64,000 nt of DNA from Elephas maximus indicus (GCF_024166365.1 NC_064831.1:32044768-32108767), one strand, 5' to 3'. Shown: positions 1 through 12,397, counted from the stretch's first letter. The notes: generated by a model from the letters alone, not told the origin. Program-made: numbers and translations.

Positions 1-1411
1 TGCAAGTTCAAGGTGAAGTTGAAGAAAATTAGTCCATGAGAGCCAAAGTACGACCTTGAGTGTATCCCACCTGAATTTAGAGACCATCTCAACATTAGAT
101 TTGATGCATTGAATACTGATGACCGAAGACCAGAGGAGTTGTGGAATGGCATCAAGGAAAGCATATATGAAGAAAGCAAGAGGTCATTAAAAAGATAGGA
201 CACAAAGAAAAGATCAAAATGGATGTCAAAAGAGACTCTGAAATTTGCACTTGAACATAGAGTAGCTAAAGCAAAAGGAAGAAATGATGAAGTCAAAGAG
301 CTGAACAGAAGATTTCAGAGGGTGGCTTGAGAAGACAAAGTGTTATGATGAAATATTCAAAGACATGGAGTTAGAAAACCAACAGGGAAGAACACACTTG
401 GTATTTCTCGAGCTGACAGAACTGAAGAAAAAATTCAAGGCTCGAGTTGTAATATTGAAGGATTCCATGGGGAAAGTATTAAACGACACAGGAAGCATCA
501 AAAGAAGATGGAAGGAATACACAGAGTCACTGTACCAAAAAGAATTGTTCGATGTTCAGCCATTTCAGGAGGTAGTATATGATCGAGAACTGATGGTACT
601 GAAGGAAGAGGTCCAAGCTGCACCAAAGGCACTGGTGAAAAACAAGGATCCAGAACTGATGGAATATCAATTGAGATGTTTCAACAAACAGATATAGCAC
701 TGGAAGCATTCACTTGTCTATGCCAAGAAATTCATAAGACAGCTACCTGGCCAACTGACTGGAAGAGATCCATATTTGTACCCATTCCAAAGAAAGCTGA
801 TCCAACAGAATGCAGAAATTATCAAACAATATCATTAATATCACACACAAGTAAAATTTGCTGAAGGTCATTCAAAAGCAGTGGCAACAGTACATCGACA
901 GGGAACTGCCAGAAATTCAAGCTGCATTCAGATGAGGACGTGGAACGAGGGATATGATTGCTAATGTCAGATGGATCCTGGCTGAAAACAGAGAATACCG
1001 GACAAATGTTTACCTGTGTTTTATGGACTATGCAAAGGCATTCGATTGTGTGAATCATAACAAATTTTGGGTAACATTTCAAAGAATGGGAATTCCAGAA
1101 CACTTAATTGTGTTCATGAGGAACCTGTGCTTAGACCAAGAGGCAGTCATTTGAACAGAACAAGGGGTTACTTACATATTTTGGACATGTTAACAGGAGG
1201 AACCCATCCCTAGAGAAAGACATCATGCTTGGTAAAGTAGAGGGGTCAACAAGAAAGAAGAAGATCCTCAACGAGATGAGTTGACATAGTGGCTGCAACA
1301 CTGGGCTCAAGCATGACAATGATCGTGAGGATGGCACAGGACCGGGCAGTGTTTCGTTCTGTTGTACATAGGGTCACTATGAGTTGGAACCGACTCGACA
1401 GCGCCTAGCAA
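1..1411 (+). mobile_element. RTE (BovB-like) LINE, partial copy with internal deletion
   Basis: The copy enters the window in mid-ORF. Broken reading frames encode the endonuclease-to-RT linker and part of the reverse transcriptase. The RT motif with YAKAFDCVNH (about 1022-1055) is the aspartate-containing catalytic motif A region. Near 1160 the match jumps to the C-terminal region, so the rest of RT is deleted. The copy ends at the family 3' tail at about 1411, the same 'gtcgctatgagtcggaa..cgactcgacgg' type tail seen in the SINEs here. Several stops and frameshifts make it dead. The linker matches the minus-strand copy at 35.1-35.6 kb. Confidence 0.88.
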
Positions 1412-1800
1412 TAACAATGGCCCTAAATGAAGAGGTTGTGCTCATTATTAAAGACGTAGGAATAATCAGAATGTGATAATAGAATTCATGTTTGAGGGTA
1501 AGATGATCTAGGAAGAATATCTTTATATTCTGAAAATAGAAGCCTAGGATGATATAAGTGTTTAAGGACCAAGTGAGGTGAAAGAAGTTATCAAAGGAAG
1601 CTGAGAATGAGCAATCAGTGACATCAAAGGATACCAGGTGAGAAATGTGTCATGGAAGCCATTTCAGCCTGGGTCCAGTCAGGAGATAGAAACCACGTAG
1701 TGGATTAAGCAGGAGAAGTTTAATAGATGTTTAATTCTATTAAGGAATTATATTTAACAGAATTATTAAATAGGCAAGTAACTATAGAGTAGTCCTTGAG
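1412..1800. other. unassigned intergenic DNA
   Basis: This AT-rich stretch has no coding potential and no repeat that I recognise. Confidence 0.5.
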
Positions 1801-1930
1801 TAGTACAAATGGCTAATATATTCAACTGCTTACCGAAAAATCAGCCACTGAAAACCTTAAGTAGCACAATTCTGGTCTGACACACACAGGGTCACTACAA
1901 GTCGGAGTTGACTTGATGGCAACTAGTAGT
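1801..1930 (+). mobile_element. AfroSINE-type SINE, subtype II, internally deleted
   Basis: The tRNA-like head (gtacaaatggctaat..) passes straight into the 'tcagccactgaaaacc' body and the 3' tail 'gggtcactacaagtcgga'. About 60 bp of the middle is missing. Confidence 0.8.
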
Positions 1931-2362
1931 TATATAGAACTCTGAAGTGTACCCAAGGACTGAGTGAGAGTATCCAAGGAAGGACAAACTGGGAAGGGGG
2001 GTTAAAAACTTGTTGAAAAATACATACGTAGGAATGTATTATCTTCCCGTGGAGTCAAAAGGGGAGGGACTCAATATTTGTCAAATAATAATCTAACCTA
2101 AAATAAAAGCGATGATCAATGTTTTCAAATGCTTCAAAGATGTCAAGTAATCAGAGGCCAGAGAAGACAATCTTGACTCTTCAGGGGTAAATGATAATAA
2201 TCCACAACGTTATACTTTGTTTAAAACAGCCATGAACGTATTGTGGAACAGAAAGAAAAAATTAGCATGAATTTTAAAGACTAAAGGGAGAATTCAAATA
2301 AATATTATGTTTGTAGGGCACATTTAGAACTACGAAGAGCATCACCCCACCAGCAAAAAAAA
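1931..2362. other. unassigned intergenic DNA
   Basis: Nothing recognisable apart from an A-run at 2354-2364 that abuts the next SINE, probably that element's tail. Confidence 0.5.
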
Positions 2363-2566
2363 AAGTTGCTGTCAAATCGACTCATTCATCGTGACCCTAT
2401 GTGTTCCGTGTGTTTCAGAGTAGAACTGTTTTCTGTAGGGTTTTCAATGGCTGTGATCTTCTGGAAGTTGATCACTAGGCTTTTCTTTCGAGGCATCTCT
2501 GGATGGATTCAAACCGTCAACCTTTCCGTTAGGAGCTGAACGCTTACCTATCTCCACCACAAAGTG
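2363..2566 (-). mobile_element. AfroSINE-type SINE, subtype II
   Basis: Reverse orientation. The plus strand begins with the complement of the 3' tail (gttgctgtcaaatcgactc) and ends with the complement of the tRNA-like head (ttaggagctgaacgcttacc). Confidence 0.85.
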
Positions 2567-3190
2567 CTCAGGAACATGCATTCTTCACTCCACCACCAGG
2601 GGCACTGTGGTGGGAAAGTCTGAGCAGCTCTGTTTTGTGCACTCTTAAGGGAAGCAAACTATTTACATGGAAAAATACTCAAAGTTCAGCTGAACAAGCT
2701 ACCCTACAAGTCTAATTCCAACCTAAGAATTTAGAGTGATCATGGTAGCCCAGCAACTTTTTTATTTTTATTTTTTTAGAAAAAGGAAACTATGGAAGGA
2801 AATTTAGCAGTTGACAAGACTCAAGAATCTTAATGCTTCCCAGGATTTCTTAATAGGAGGAAATTATTCACTTAGGAAAAACACCTTTTCTTAAAAAAAA
2901 AAAAAAAAAGGCCTAACCAATTTCAAAGCAAAAGAAACATACTGCCCCTGGCTGACTGATGATCGAAATACGTGGTATCTGGTTAGCTTGTCAACGCATT
3001 CTAGTGACTCTTTGATCAGTAGCGATCATGTTCACATTGTCTAAAAATATCCTCATTCTCTAAGGCTTGGATACCCACTTAGTTTGAAAATTGTCCCCTA
3101 CTTTTTCAAGACTTTATTTGCCCTCTACAAAACAAGTGTGCTTCTTTGTCACTTCTTTCAAAGAAAAAAGTCAGAACATTCACACAGCTC
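2567..3190. other. unassigned intergenic DNA
   Basis: No gene is seen. A T-rich tract at 2759-2780 and an A17 tract at 2893-2909 are the only simple features. Confidence 0.5.
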
Positions 3191-3300
3191 CAATTGTTGC
3201 TGTCGTTGTCATCAATAGTTGCTGTTGAATCAATTTTGTGACCTCATGCGTGTAGAGTACAACTCCTCTCTGCAGTTTTCAAGGCAGTAACCTGACAGTA
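3191..3300 (-). mobile_element. degenerate SINE fragment
   Basis: The '..ttgctgttgaatcaattttgtgacctc' and 'gagtacaactcctctc' pieces follow the reverse-oriented SINE 3' half, with many substitutions. Confidence 0.55.
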
Positions 3301-3370
3301 ATTATCAGGGTCTCAGTTTCCTCACTGGGTTGGCCTAGATGATTTCCAAGGTTCTCGGTTACCTCCAACC
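3301..3370. repeat. possible ancient MIR-like fragment
   Basis: 'gtctcagtttcctcactggg..ggcctagatgatttccaagg' resembles the conserved core and tail of old mammalian SINEs. It is short and diverged. Confidence 0.4.
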
Positions 3371-3371
3371 A

Positions 3372-3575
3372 CCTTGTTGTTGGGTGCCATCAAATCGATT
3401 CTGATTCATAGCAACCCCCTGTGACAGAGTAGAACTGCTCCATAGGGTTTTCTTGGCTGTAATCTTTACAGCAGCAGATTGCCTGGTCTTTCTCCTGCAA
3501 GCCACTTAGTGTGTTCGAACCGCCAACCTGTCAGTTAGCAGCCAAGCACTTAACCATTTGTACTACCAGAGATCC
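3372..3575 (-). mobile_element. AfroSINE-type SINE, subtype I (long form)
   Basis: Reverse oriented: 3' tail complement, then 'gtagaactgctccatagggttttc', then the 'gctgtaatctttacagcagcag' module, then the head complement ending near 'gtactaccagagatcc'. Confidence 0.88.
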
Positions 3576-3588
3576 TTCCAACAGTCTT

Positions 3589-3731
3589 AAAAACCTATTG
3601 TTTTGAGTCAATTCTGACTCATAGCAAATAGAGCTGCCCCATAGGGTTTTCAAGGAGCGGCTTCTGGGTTCAAACTGCCAACATTTTGGTTAGCTGCCGA
3701 GCTCTTAACCACTGAGCCACCGGGGCTCCTC
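3589..3731 (-). mobile_element. AfroSINE-type SINE, subtype I (short form)
   Basis: Reverse-oriented copy directly beside the previous one. It lacks the 'gctgtaatctttac' module and ends at the head complement 'ccaccggggctcc'. Confidence 0.85.
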
Positions 3732-3779
3732 CAACAGTCTTAGAGTCTCTAAAAGAATTGCTGGAATAAATTATCTGAT

Positions 3780-4778
3780 TTACCTATTGTGACCGTTCAT
3801 TACACGAATGGTCCCAGTGAAACACCCCTCCTAGGATACGCATCTCCTGGTATTTACACCCTTGTGTACTCCCCTCCCATTGGAACTGGGCTAGGGCTGT
3901 GACTTGCTTTAACCAAGCTCATGCGGCAGAAGTGACGCTGTGCTTGCTTCAGGACTGTCTTAGTTATCTAGTGCTGCTGTAACAGAAATACCACAAGTGG
4001 ATGGCTTTAACAAACAGAAATTTATTCTCTCACAGTTTAGGAGGCTAGAAGTTCAAATTCAGGGAAAGGCTCTCTCTCTCTCTGCCAGCTCTGGGGGAAG
4101 ATCTTTGTTATCAATCTTTCCCTGGTCTAGGAGTGTCTCAGCTCAGGGACCCTGGGTCCAAAGGATGCACTCCCCTTCTGGTTCTTCATTCTTGGTGGTA
4201 GGAGGTCCCTCTCCTGTCTACTCAAGTCTCTTTTATATCTCAAAAGAGATTGACTCAACATACAACCTAATCCTGTCTCATTAACATAACTGCCTCTAAT
4301 CCTGCCTCATTAACATCATAGAGGTAGAATTTACAACACAAAGGAAAATCACATCAGATCACAAAATTGTGGCCAACCACAAAATACTGGAAATCATGGC
4401 CTAGCCAAGTTGACACACATTTTGGGGGGACACAATTCAATCCATAATAAGGACTAAGTCTTAAGAGGGCCTGACAACTTATACTTTCACATTCTTGGGA
4501 GCCCTGAGTTGCTATATAAAATATCCAGGTTCCTTTCTGGAGAGGCCTTTTGGAGAAATTGAGACCCTGAGACCAAAACAAGAGAAAAAGGGAAGCCCAG
4601 CCATGCCAGCCTCCCAGCTGAGCCCAGCCCACAGCTGTCCAGCTAGCTAAATACGGCCACCTAAGTGATGATTAGCAAGGCCAGCAAGAGAACCACCCAG
4701 CTGAGCTCAGCCCTAATTGCAGAATTGCAGGCAAATAGAATGTCGGGGTTTTTTTTAGATCACTACGCTTTGGGATGA
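3780..4778 (+). mobile_element. ancient MaLR/MLT1-like LTR remnant, split by a younger LTR
   Basis: 'ggaactgggctagggctgtgacttgcttt..' before the younger LTR, and 'gccctgagttgct..' followed by a 'tagatcactacgctttgggatgatg' end after it, resemble an old MLT1-type LTR. The family call is from memory of the consensus and is approximate. The 5-bp target duplication of the younger LTR shows that the two flanks were once joined. Confidence 0.45.
3956..4449 (-). mobile_element. ERVL/MaLR-like solo LTR, 5-bp TSD
   Basis: Reverse oriented: begins TGTCTTAG and ends with the complement of the LTR start (caattcaatccataata). Perfect 5-bp duplications AGGAC lie at 3951-3955 and 4450-4454. Length is 494 bp. 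The same family occurs at 19.6, 25.7, 28.7, 33.9, 37.2 and 60.2 kb. The short open frame inside (3997-4284) recurs by chance in this family and is not a gene. Confidence 0.85.
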
Positions 4779-5310
4779 TGTGATGGTTAAGGTTGTGCAT
4801 CAACTTGGCTGGGCCATGTTTCTATATGGTTTGAAAGTTATGTAACGATGCAGTTTGGCAGTTATGTAATTGTGTAGTTATCCTCCATTTTGTGATATAA
4901 TGTAATCATCGCCATGCTGTGATCTGATGTGATCAGCCAATCAGTTGTAAGGGGAGTTTTCTCAGGGGTGTGGCCTGCATCCAGTATGTATATGGACATT
5001 CTGGCAAAACTCACTTGTTTGCTTTGGATGCTGCAGCCAACTTGTCATCATCTGATCTCCAGTTCTTAGGATTTGACCCAGCTGCCTGCTGTATTGCTTG
5101 CCGATCTTAGATTCATTAGCCTTCACAGCTTGTGAGCCAACAGCCTTCCATCTGACCTGCTGATCTTGGGTTCGTCAGCGCCTGCAGCTACATGAGTCAG
5201 GAGAAGCCTTCAGCCTGATGCCTCGCTCATGAACCTGGGACTTGTCAGCCTCTACAACCATGTGAGTCATTTCCTTGAGATAAATTTTTCTCTCTCTCTA
5301 TTAAGCGGCA
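4779..5310 (+). mobile_element. second LTR-like element (different family)
   Basis: It starts TGTGATGGTTAAGG..catcaacttggc with the TG end typical of LTRs. It runs through a GC-richer imperfect repeat region (ctgctgatcttgggttcgtcagc and variants) to 'gagataaatttttctctctctc'. The 3' end is eroded and no target duplication could be fixed. Confidence 0.5.
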
Positions 5311-5459
5311 GAACTAGGGTTCGAACTAGTTTGCGTGAATCCAAAGCCAGAACTCTTTTCCTAAACTGTCCCAACAGCCCTGGCTATGCTCACTATGGTT
5401 TGCCAGTCTTATCAATAATCTGGCAGATTTTCTCTGCTGAGTTTTCGAATGAATGAGTT

Positions 5460-6030
5460 TTATCCTTTTTAATAATGCTTTTCTGATTCTAAAGTAATAC
5501 CTCTTTGCTGACAATTTGAAATATAAAGAAGAAATTTAAAATCACTCATACACGCACTCAGATAATATCTGTTAATGTTTTGGCATATGTTCTTCCAGTC
5601 TTTTTTCTGTATGTATATTAAATGTATTTTACAAAACTGAGGTTAAACTACCTCTTATAACCTACTTTTTAAACCCAAAAATATGTAATGAGCATTTTGC
5701 CATGTCATTAAATGGTCTCCTAAAATATGAATTTTAATGGCTAATTTTTAGTTTCCTAGTTTAGAAATACTATAGCAATTTATTAATTCTTCATTGTTGT
5801 CATGTGACTTATTTCTAATATTTTAGTATTAAAAGTGCTCTGATGAGCATCTTAATATGTTCTTACACATGATTCTTTACAAGCATCTCTGTCAAACACC
5901 TTAGGATAAAGTCCTAGTTCGAGAATTGCCGAGTCAAACGATATGCACATTCTTAAGACTTTGGATAGTTGTCAAATTTCTCTCCAAAAATGTTGCACCG
6001 ATTTCCTGTTATTCCAGAGGCCATGTTTTT
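5460..6030 (-). mobile_element. old L1 (L1M-type) 3' region
   Basis: The order of short blocks ('aaatataaagaagaaatttaaaatc', 'ttttggcatatgttcttccag', 'taatgagcattttgccatgtc', 'gcatctctgtcaaacaccttaggataaa') follows the reverse-oriented 3' part of old mammalian L1s. Strongly diverged. Confidence 0.55.
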
Positions 6031-7905
6031 TTTTAACATAAAACAACTGACTACTACGAACTGCTCTGTATGTGTGTGAGCATGTGGGGTCCTTTCCGTG
6101 CTAAGTAAAAGCAATGCTTAGTCTTTGATTAATCTCTATTAATATTGGTAAGTAGACTTCCTATACTTGAAGTCTTTATTCCAAAAGAGCAACTCCTTTT
6201 CTCAGAATGGCTTGCCAATCTAATAGTTGGGTGGCTATTGTTTCTCAGCCCCATAGAACTACGGCACCTGACAACCTATACTGTTTAAACAGCAGGTTTA
6301 GGTGCATCGACTTCGGTGAAGGAAGGGTGGCATTTTATCTGAAAAGAACTAGAGAGCTGCAGAGTCACAGACTGCAAATGGTGGGCTGTATCATTCCCCC
6401 GCATGTTGAGGCAAAACCATACTCTACTTACCTGGTGCAATCTAAAGTGTCTTCCAAACAGGCTGGTGCTCCCAAATGTCACCACCACTACCAACCACCT
6501 ACACACACACACAACCCTTTTGTTGTGTGCTCTGAGTAATAACACTTTGGGCTTGGAGCCGAAAAGTCCCTGTTAAGATGTAAATAGATGAACTAGAAGG
6601 GCTAACACCTTAAACCATTAGCGTCATTAACAATTTAGCTCAAATGAGTTTATGAAATAACTTGGGACCTAGGAAGGCCCCAAGGAAATGAGCTTGGATT
6701 ATGTGATGTACTCAGAGGTCAAAGACAGGGTAGGGTGGCAAAGAAGTGTTCTGAATGGCTGTAGTGACAAAAGGGTGTTGTTGAGCACCCTGGGGTGGTA
6801 GTCTTCAAGAGAAGTGTTTAGTGGGATTCAGGCCATTAATTGGACTTGCTGGATTGAAACTTCGACCCCAATCCCTGCTGATCTGTTAACCACACTGGGT
6901 TGGAGCAGAGCAAGCATCTAGCTTTTATTCCCTGCCACCCACAGAACCTCCAGCAAACAAAGTACTCCAGATAGTTGCACCTCTTAGCACTTGCCTCCAA
7001 GGGTACATATATGGTAAGTACAGAAGGCAGGCCCAAAAAGACCAGGTCACATCCATTAACAAGCCACTGGCTATATCAATGGAAACCCAGAGTAGATTTC
7101 CTTATGCATAAGTAAGGCACTAAATATAACTGCCTCTTAACTGGCACATTGTTATCAGTCTTATTATGGCTTTCTCTTCATGCCTGTCACTGGATTATGG
7201 TAATTTTTTTTGAGTCATGGGTTTTAATCAGAGCTGAAGTCTCTGAGTTACTGACAGCTCGGGAGAGCTATAACTGCTCTAAGATTGACTTCATACTGTC
7301 ACAAAATTGTAACACAAGCCAAAAGCTAGAGGCTCTCACAAGCCTTCTCCCACCAATTAAAAACCAAGCACTTTCTAAACAGAAGGCTCCTTCTCCAGGC
7401 TTCACACAGAAAAGGGCGGGAGGCAGAGGGCACCTACTTCTCCCCTCCTCCTCCCCCAAAGTTCAAAGCAAGAAACAATGATCCTGGCAGAGGCGGTTCT
7501 AGAAGCAGATATTGCAATTTAGCTAATGGTATCTACAGGAAGCTAGAAATCACTCCTTTGACATGCTATGGTACTTAAACAGCATCAAGGCACATGGAGT
7601 TCTCCTGACCTTGCAGTCCTGCCCCACAGACATTGTCTACGGTTATTCATTTGAATCACCACGAAAAAGCTGGGAAAATGGGTCATGTTAGTTGCCTTCT
7701 TGGGGGTTGCAGGACAGAAGAGTGACACCTCTGGGCTTGTCTTCCTGTCATCACGTGTAATGGAAATTCCCACCTGACCAATTGGGAGCCCAGCTGCAAG
7801 GCATGTAGGATTAGGTCATGTGGTAGGCAGAGATCACGAAGTTTTGTTGTTTTTTTTTTTTCTGTCACCACAGAGAAGCCATAGGAGACAATAGTACCAA
7901 CATTA
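6031..7905. other. unassigned intergenic DNA
   Basis: Nearly 1.9 kb with no recognised repeat or gene. The short open frames at 6207-6539 and 7149-7481 have no recognisable domain, lack codon bias, and overlap open frames on the other strand. Confidence 0.5.
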
Positions 7906-8112
7906 AACAAACCACTTGCCATCAACTGATTCCAACTCTTGGCAACTTCATGTGTTTAAGAGTAGAACTGCACCCCATAGGGTTTCCAATGGATGTGATC
8001 CTTCAGAAGCAGATTGCCAGGCTTTTCTTCTGAGGCACCTCTGGATAGATTCAAATCACCAAACTTTTGGTTAGTAGCGAGGCACTAAACCGTTTGTGCC
8101 ACCTAGGGACTT
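7906..8112 (-). mobile_element. AfroSINE-type SINE, subtype II
   Basis: Reverse oriented, from 'accacttgccatcaactgattcc' to the head complement 'tttgtgccacctaggga'. It is preceded by a T-rich run at 7847-7861. Confidence 0.85.
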
Positions 8113-8274
8113 CAACCTTAAACAAACCCTAGACATTTCTCCATTTTGCCTTCAGCGTCCTTCTATTTCCTCCTTTCACAGCCCTGTACCCCTTTGTAGT
8201 ACAATTATCCTCGGGACACTCATGACCAGTACAGGTCACTGTGGTATCTAACTTAAGCTTGCCCTTTACCAGGA

Positions 8275-8478
8275 CCAAAAAAGCCCATTGCTGTCAAGTC
8301 AATTCCAACTCATAGCAACCCTGAAGGATTGAGTAGAACTGCCCCATAGGGCTTCTAAGGCTGTAAATCATTATGGAAGCAGGTTGTCACCTCCCTCCGA
8401 TGGAGCAGCTGGTAGATTTGAACCTCCAACCTTTCGGTTAGCAGCCAAGGGCTTAACCATTGCACCACTGGGGCTCTT
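8275..8478 (-). mobile_element. AfroSINE-type SINE, subtype I (long form)
   Basis: Reverse-oriented full-length copy with the 'ggctgtaaatcattatgg' module. It ends 'accattgcaccactggggctc'. Confidence 0.88.
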
Positions 8479-8554
8479 ATCCTTTACATCCATCCAAACC
8501 CTCATTTGCCTGAGGTTTTGCTCTTAAATAACCATCGAAGAAGGAAGTGACTGG

Positions 8555-8890
8555 AATATATCAGTCAGGATAGGCTCAGTTATGCTGCAGTAATAAACAG
8601 TTCTAAAAATCTCAGTGGCCAAAACAAGAGATTCTCGTTCATGTTGCAGGTCCATCACACGTTGCCAAGGGACCTGTGCTCCTCAGAGTCACTTAGTGAC
8701 CCAGGTCTCCACTTCAGAAGTTGCAGTCATCATTCCCAACAGAAAGTGGGCTCTAGAGTCTTGTTCTGGCAATTAAATGCACTGGCTCAGAAAACGATAT
8801 GCATTACTTCCTCTCTCATATCATTGGCCAGAATTATTCACATGGTCCCACCCAACTAAAAGGGGCCAGGACGTACATCCTCCTTTGTGC
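8555..8890. repeat. possible ancient mammalian repeat (family uncertain)
   Basis: 'ctgcagtaataaacag..aaaatctcagtggc', '..gttgcaggtccatcac' and 'attggccagaattattcacatgg' recall an old dispersed LTR/MER-type repeat. The family cannot be named with confidence. Confidence 0.35.
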
Positions 8891-9772
8891 GTCAGAAGGC
8901 ACAGAGCCACAGACACTTGGTGAATTGCATAAATGACTACATATTGATGAATTAAATGACACTAAGAAGAGAAATGAAGGATCACAGCCTAAAGTTACCC
9001 CTCGCAGTGGTATTTGCTAGTTTAATGAAGCTTATGTTCATTTCTCTAGCATAGGGCCTGGGAAGCGGTGACCAGAAAATGGAAGCCAAGGAACATATCC
9101 CCCCAGTTCCAAACCCTATGTTTGCTTTATTCCCTCACCTTTCTCAGTGGTTTGCCAAAGTGAACCCAAAATTATATAAGTATGAGCTGAAGAGGAAAAG
9201 GTTTGGGTGAGAATTTGTACCACAGAATATACTCAACAATTTCAATTTGGCAAGGGAGTAGGGGGAGAAAGAACTGGAAGCCAAGACAGGAATCTGAAAA
9301 GGACAATAGGGTGCAGTTAGACAAGGCTAATTCTTGCTGCTAACTGCTAGCTTTCCGGAAGCAGAAAACAAAGGAGAGAGAGTACAAAGGTTATTGTGCA
9401 GTCTAAACATGAAGTGGTCTAGCCTTGGAGCAAGGTTTGAAGGGAAGAGGCATATGAGATTATAGTGGAGGAATAAGCGACGCAGTGAGGAACAGAAACC
9501 CACGTTGTTCTTGGATCCAGAAGAACTGCTGAGCTTCAACAGGAGCTCCTTGCAACGGCAGGAAGATGCTGAGTTTCAGAAAACAGAAGGGCAGCAGAAT
9601 CATGTTCTTGCACCCTAGAAAATGCGATATATGTGCTCAGGATAAAACCAGCAAAGGAAGAAGCAAACCCCGGATAAGATCAATTGGTGTAGTGTTGAGA
9701 ACCCACCATCTGAGAACCCACCATCAGAGCCAAAGCAGGAAGAAGGAATCTCCAGGTCTTTGTTTCTGGCAG
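8891..9772. other. unassigned intergenic DNA
   Basis: No gene or recognisable repeat. A doublet 'gaacccaccatc' at about 9702 and 9714 is the only local repeat. Confidence 0.5.
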
Positions 9773-10022
9773 TGTTGTTGTTGTTGTTATGTGCCATCTA
9801 TTCACTTCTGACTCATAGCAAAACTGTGTACAGCAGAACGAAACACTGCCCAGTCCTGCGCCATCCTCACAATCATTGTTATTTGAGCCCGTTGTTGCTG
9901 CCACTCTGTCAGTCCATCTCATTGAGGATGTACTTCTATTTCACTGACCTTCTACTTTACTAAGCATGATGTCCTCCTCCATGGACTTGTCCACCTTGAT
10001 AACATGTCCAAAGTGATCCCCT
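9773..10022 (-). mobile_element. RTE (BovB-like) 3' fragment
   Basis: Reverse oriented. It starts with the complement of the (aac)n tail (gttgttgttgtt) and covers the C-terminal 'GRP(S)..RW.D.VAAT.GS' coding end. It is truncated near 'cttgataacatgtccaaagtg'. Confidence 0.8.
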
Positions 10023-10185
10023 GTCCAATTAGCTCTACCTTCAACAGATAGTTTTTTTTTTTTTTCAACAGATAATCAAACTTAGAATACACCTTACTAC
10101 CTCTACCAGCCACCTTCCTCCAAGCTACCCAGAACACTTGCCTGGATTTTTGGAGTAGCTTCCTACCAAAAAAAAAAAAAAAAAA

Positions 10186-10380
10186 TCCAGTTTCCATTGA
10201 GTTGATTCCAACTCCTGGCAACCCCATGTGTGTCAGAGTAGAACTGTGTTCTGTAGGATTTTCAATGGCTGATTTTTCAGAACCAGATCACCTGGACTTT
10301 CTTCTGAGGTACCTCCAGGTTGGCTCAAACTGCCAACCTATTGGTTGACCCTGAATCATTTGCACCACCCAGGGACTCCC
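10186..10380 (-). mobile_element. AfroSINE-type SINE, subtype II
   Basis: Reverse-oriented copy beginning 'gtttccattgagttgattcc' and ending 'atttgcaccacccagggactcc'. An A-run at 10168-10185 flanks it. Confidence 0.85.
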
Positions 10381-10424
10381 TAACTGGTCTCCTATTTTAG
10401 CGCTTGACTTCTGATTGTCTATTT

Positions 10425-11165
10425 TCTGTGAAGCAGCCAGAATGACCCTTTCAAAATGTAATTATTTCTCTGCTCAAAACTCTCCAATGGCTTTTTGCCA
10501 TCCTACTCAGAGAAAACCAAGGCCTTCCCTCGACCTAGAAAGCCCTACAGGAGCTGGTTCCCTGAATCTTCTCAGACCTCATCTCCCATCACTCCCTTTC
10601 TCGCCCGCCCTGGAATTGCTGCTCCTTCTGCCAAGCCTTCCACTTCAAGGCCTTTGCACTAGCTGTTCCCTCTGCCTGAGGCTCTTCCCCCCAGGTGTCT
10701 GCATCCTGGCTTGCTCCCAGCCCTCCTCCTGGTCTCTGCTCAAGTATCACTTTACCCATCCTGTTTAAAAGAACAACCCCCATCCCCAGCCTGGAAGGCC
10801 CTATCTTCCTTAAACTATCTTTCCGTACTTGGTTTTCTTTCTTTTCACAGCATTTATCACAACTGCTGGTGATCTGCCTCAGAAAGTTTGCAGCTTTGAA
10901 AACCCTATGGAGCACAGTTCCACTCTGCAACCAAGGGATCACCGTGCCTCAGAATCAACTCAATGGCAGCTAACAATAGTGGCAACTAACAATAGCAACA
11001 ACATCTTTTATGTTCTACTTGTTTTTTGTCTGTCTCCCCTACTATGAATACACTCCACAAGGGCAGAGATTCTTGTCTGACTTGCTCATTGTTGTGACCC
11101 CAGCATCTACACAGGGCGCACTACGTAGTATGAGCTCAATAAATGTTTGTTGATTGAATAGAGTG
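10425..11165 (+). mobile_element. LINE-2 (L2) 3' end, interrupted by a SINE
   Basis: The C/T-rich 3' region (aaaactctccaatggctttt, cctttgcactagctgttccctctgcctg, tttatcacaactg) resumes after the SINE with 'cttgttttttgtctgtctccc' and ends in the classic L2 tail 'gctcaataaatgtttgttgattgaat'. The open frames over this stretch (10415-10768 + and 10589-10942 -) are artefacts of the repeat. Confidence 0.82.
10885..10997 (+). mobile_element. AfroSINE-type SINE 3' fragment in L2
   Basis: It begins near 'tttgaaaaccctatggagcac' and ends 'gaatcaactcaatggcagc' plus an imperfectly doubled 'taacaatag' tail. The head is absent. Confidence 0.75.
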
Positions 11166-12397
11166 AAATTTATCCCAACCTTAATACTATATGGATCTAA
11201 CTTATTGGATGTCACAGAGACATGAATAGAGACATGGCATTTCTGTTTCTTCCTCCTACCTGGTATCAGCTGCCATGGATACGGCTTTCTTAAAGGGGTC
11301 AAGGATACGACAGATGCTTTACATTAGCTTTTATGTCCTCTATAAAATTAACAAGAAGCAAACCTCCAGTAACGGAGCTATAATTCTGCCTTGCAATTCT
11401 GATCCGACACAGACTGTAAGAGCTTGGCTCTTGAGGCTAAAAGCTGTTTCCAGAACCCTCAATGGAATTATACCTCTGTAATTCATTTACTGTTATTCAT
11501 TTTATATATGTTTACAGATACAGCCAAGAAATCACACAGCCAGCAAAACTAAAGCAAAGAAGAAAAGATGCCTACTGGTTTTCATTTTTAAATTACAGTC
11601 ATTATGTAAGATACAATATTTTGCCACGCTACAGCACTTCTAGGCTAAATAAGAGATACACTTAACGGCAAGGTAAACATAAGATAGCTTTTTTAAAAAT
11701 GAATATTACCTTGCTCTGTCTTCAGGGATGTTATTTTCAATAGCGATATCAATTCACAAAGAAAAGTCAAGAGAATAATTATGGTTTTTTAGCCAATAGG
11801 CCTGATAGATGTAAACAAGATCAGTGAAAGTATTGGATAATATCCTTGAAAGGCCTCTAAAGTTATTGTCTCACCACAGCTATTTCAACTACACAACCAA
11901 AAACAATCCAATAAGCTTTCACCGTTTATGTCCAAGTTTCTAATGAAACAGACCTCATGAAAGATAAACAAGTATACAGATGGGCTTGGAGAGATCTGGC
12001 ATCAAATCTACCCTTCTATATTTATTTCATTTTAAAACCATTTAGTGTATTCAAAAGTGGTTTGTTAGAAAGAAATGCTAAACATAAAAGAAGTTTTCTA
12101 CACACCAGACACAACCTAAGTAATGATAAGGCATGCACCCTGTCCTCAGCTAGTGGCCTACACCCCCATTTGGGAAGGACCACTGAGGACCGGGAAGGCT
12201 CTCTATGTGGGGTGGTGTCCACAGGACATTTAGCCACCACTTACACCCCATTTTATATGTCGGCTGCTGAACAGCCTCCAGATGGTGTGTGCAAGATTCT
12301 ACAAATGCTTTTCTTGTTCAAATCAGGCATGACCTTTCAAATATATAAATCTGAACACAAGAAAACCGCCTACGAGACTTCTAGAAAAATTCAGCCA
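11166..12397. other. unassigned intergenic DNA
   Basis: No recognised repeat or gene. The 160-codon frame starting at 11957 runs on into the adjoining ancient repeat and has no recognisable domain. Confidence 0.5.

Noticed and set aside
3997..4284. A 95-codon frame (MDGFNKQKF..) and its counterpart at 28998-29282
   Set aside because: The same frame recurs on the antisense strand of each copy of the LTR family, so it is a property of the repeat.
10415..10942. Opposed 117-codon frames
   Set aside because: Both cover the C/T-rich L2 3' region; neither shows a domain.
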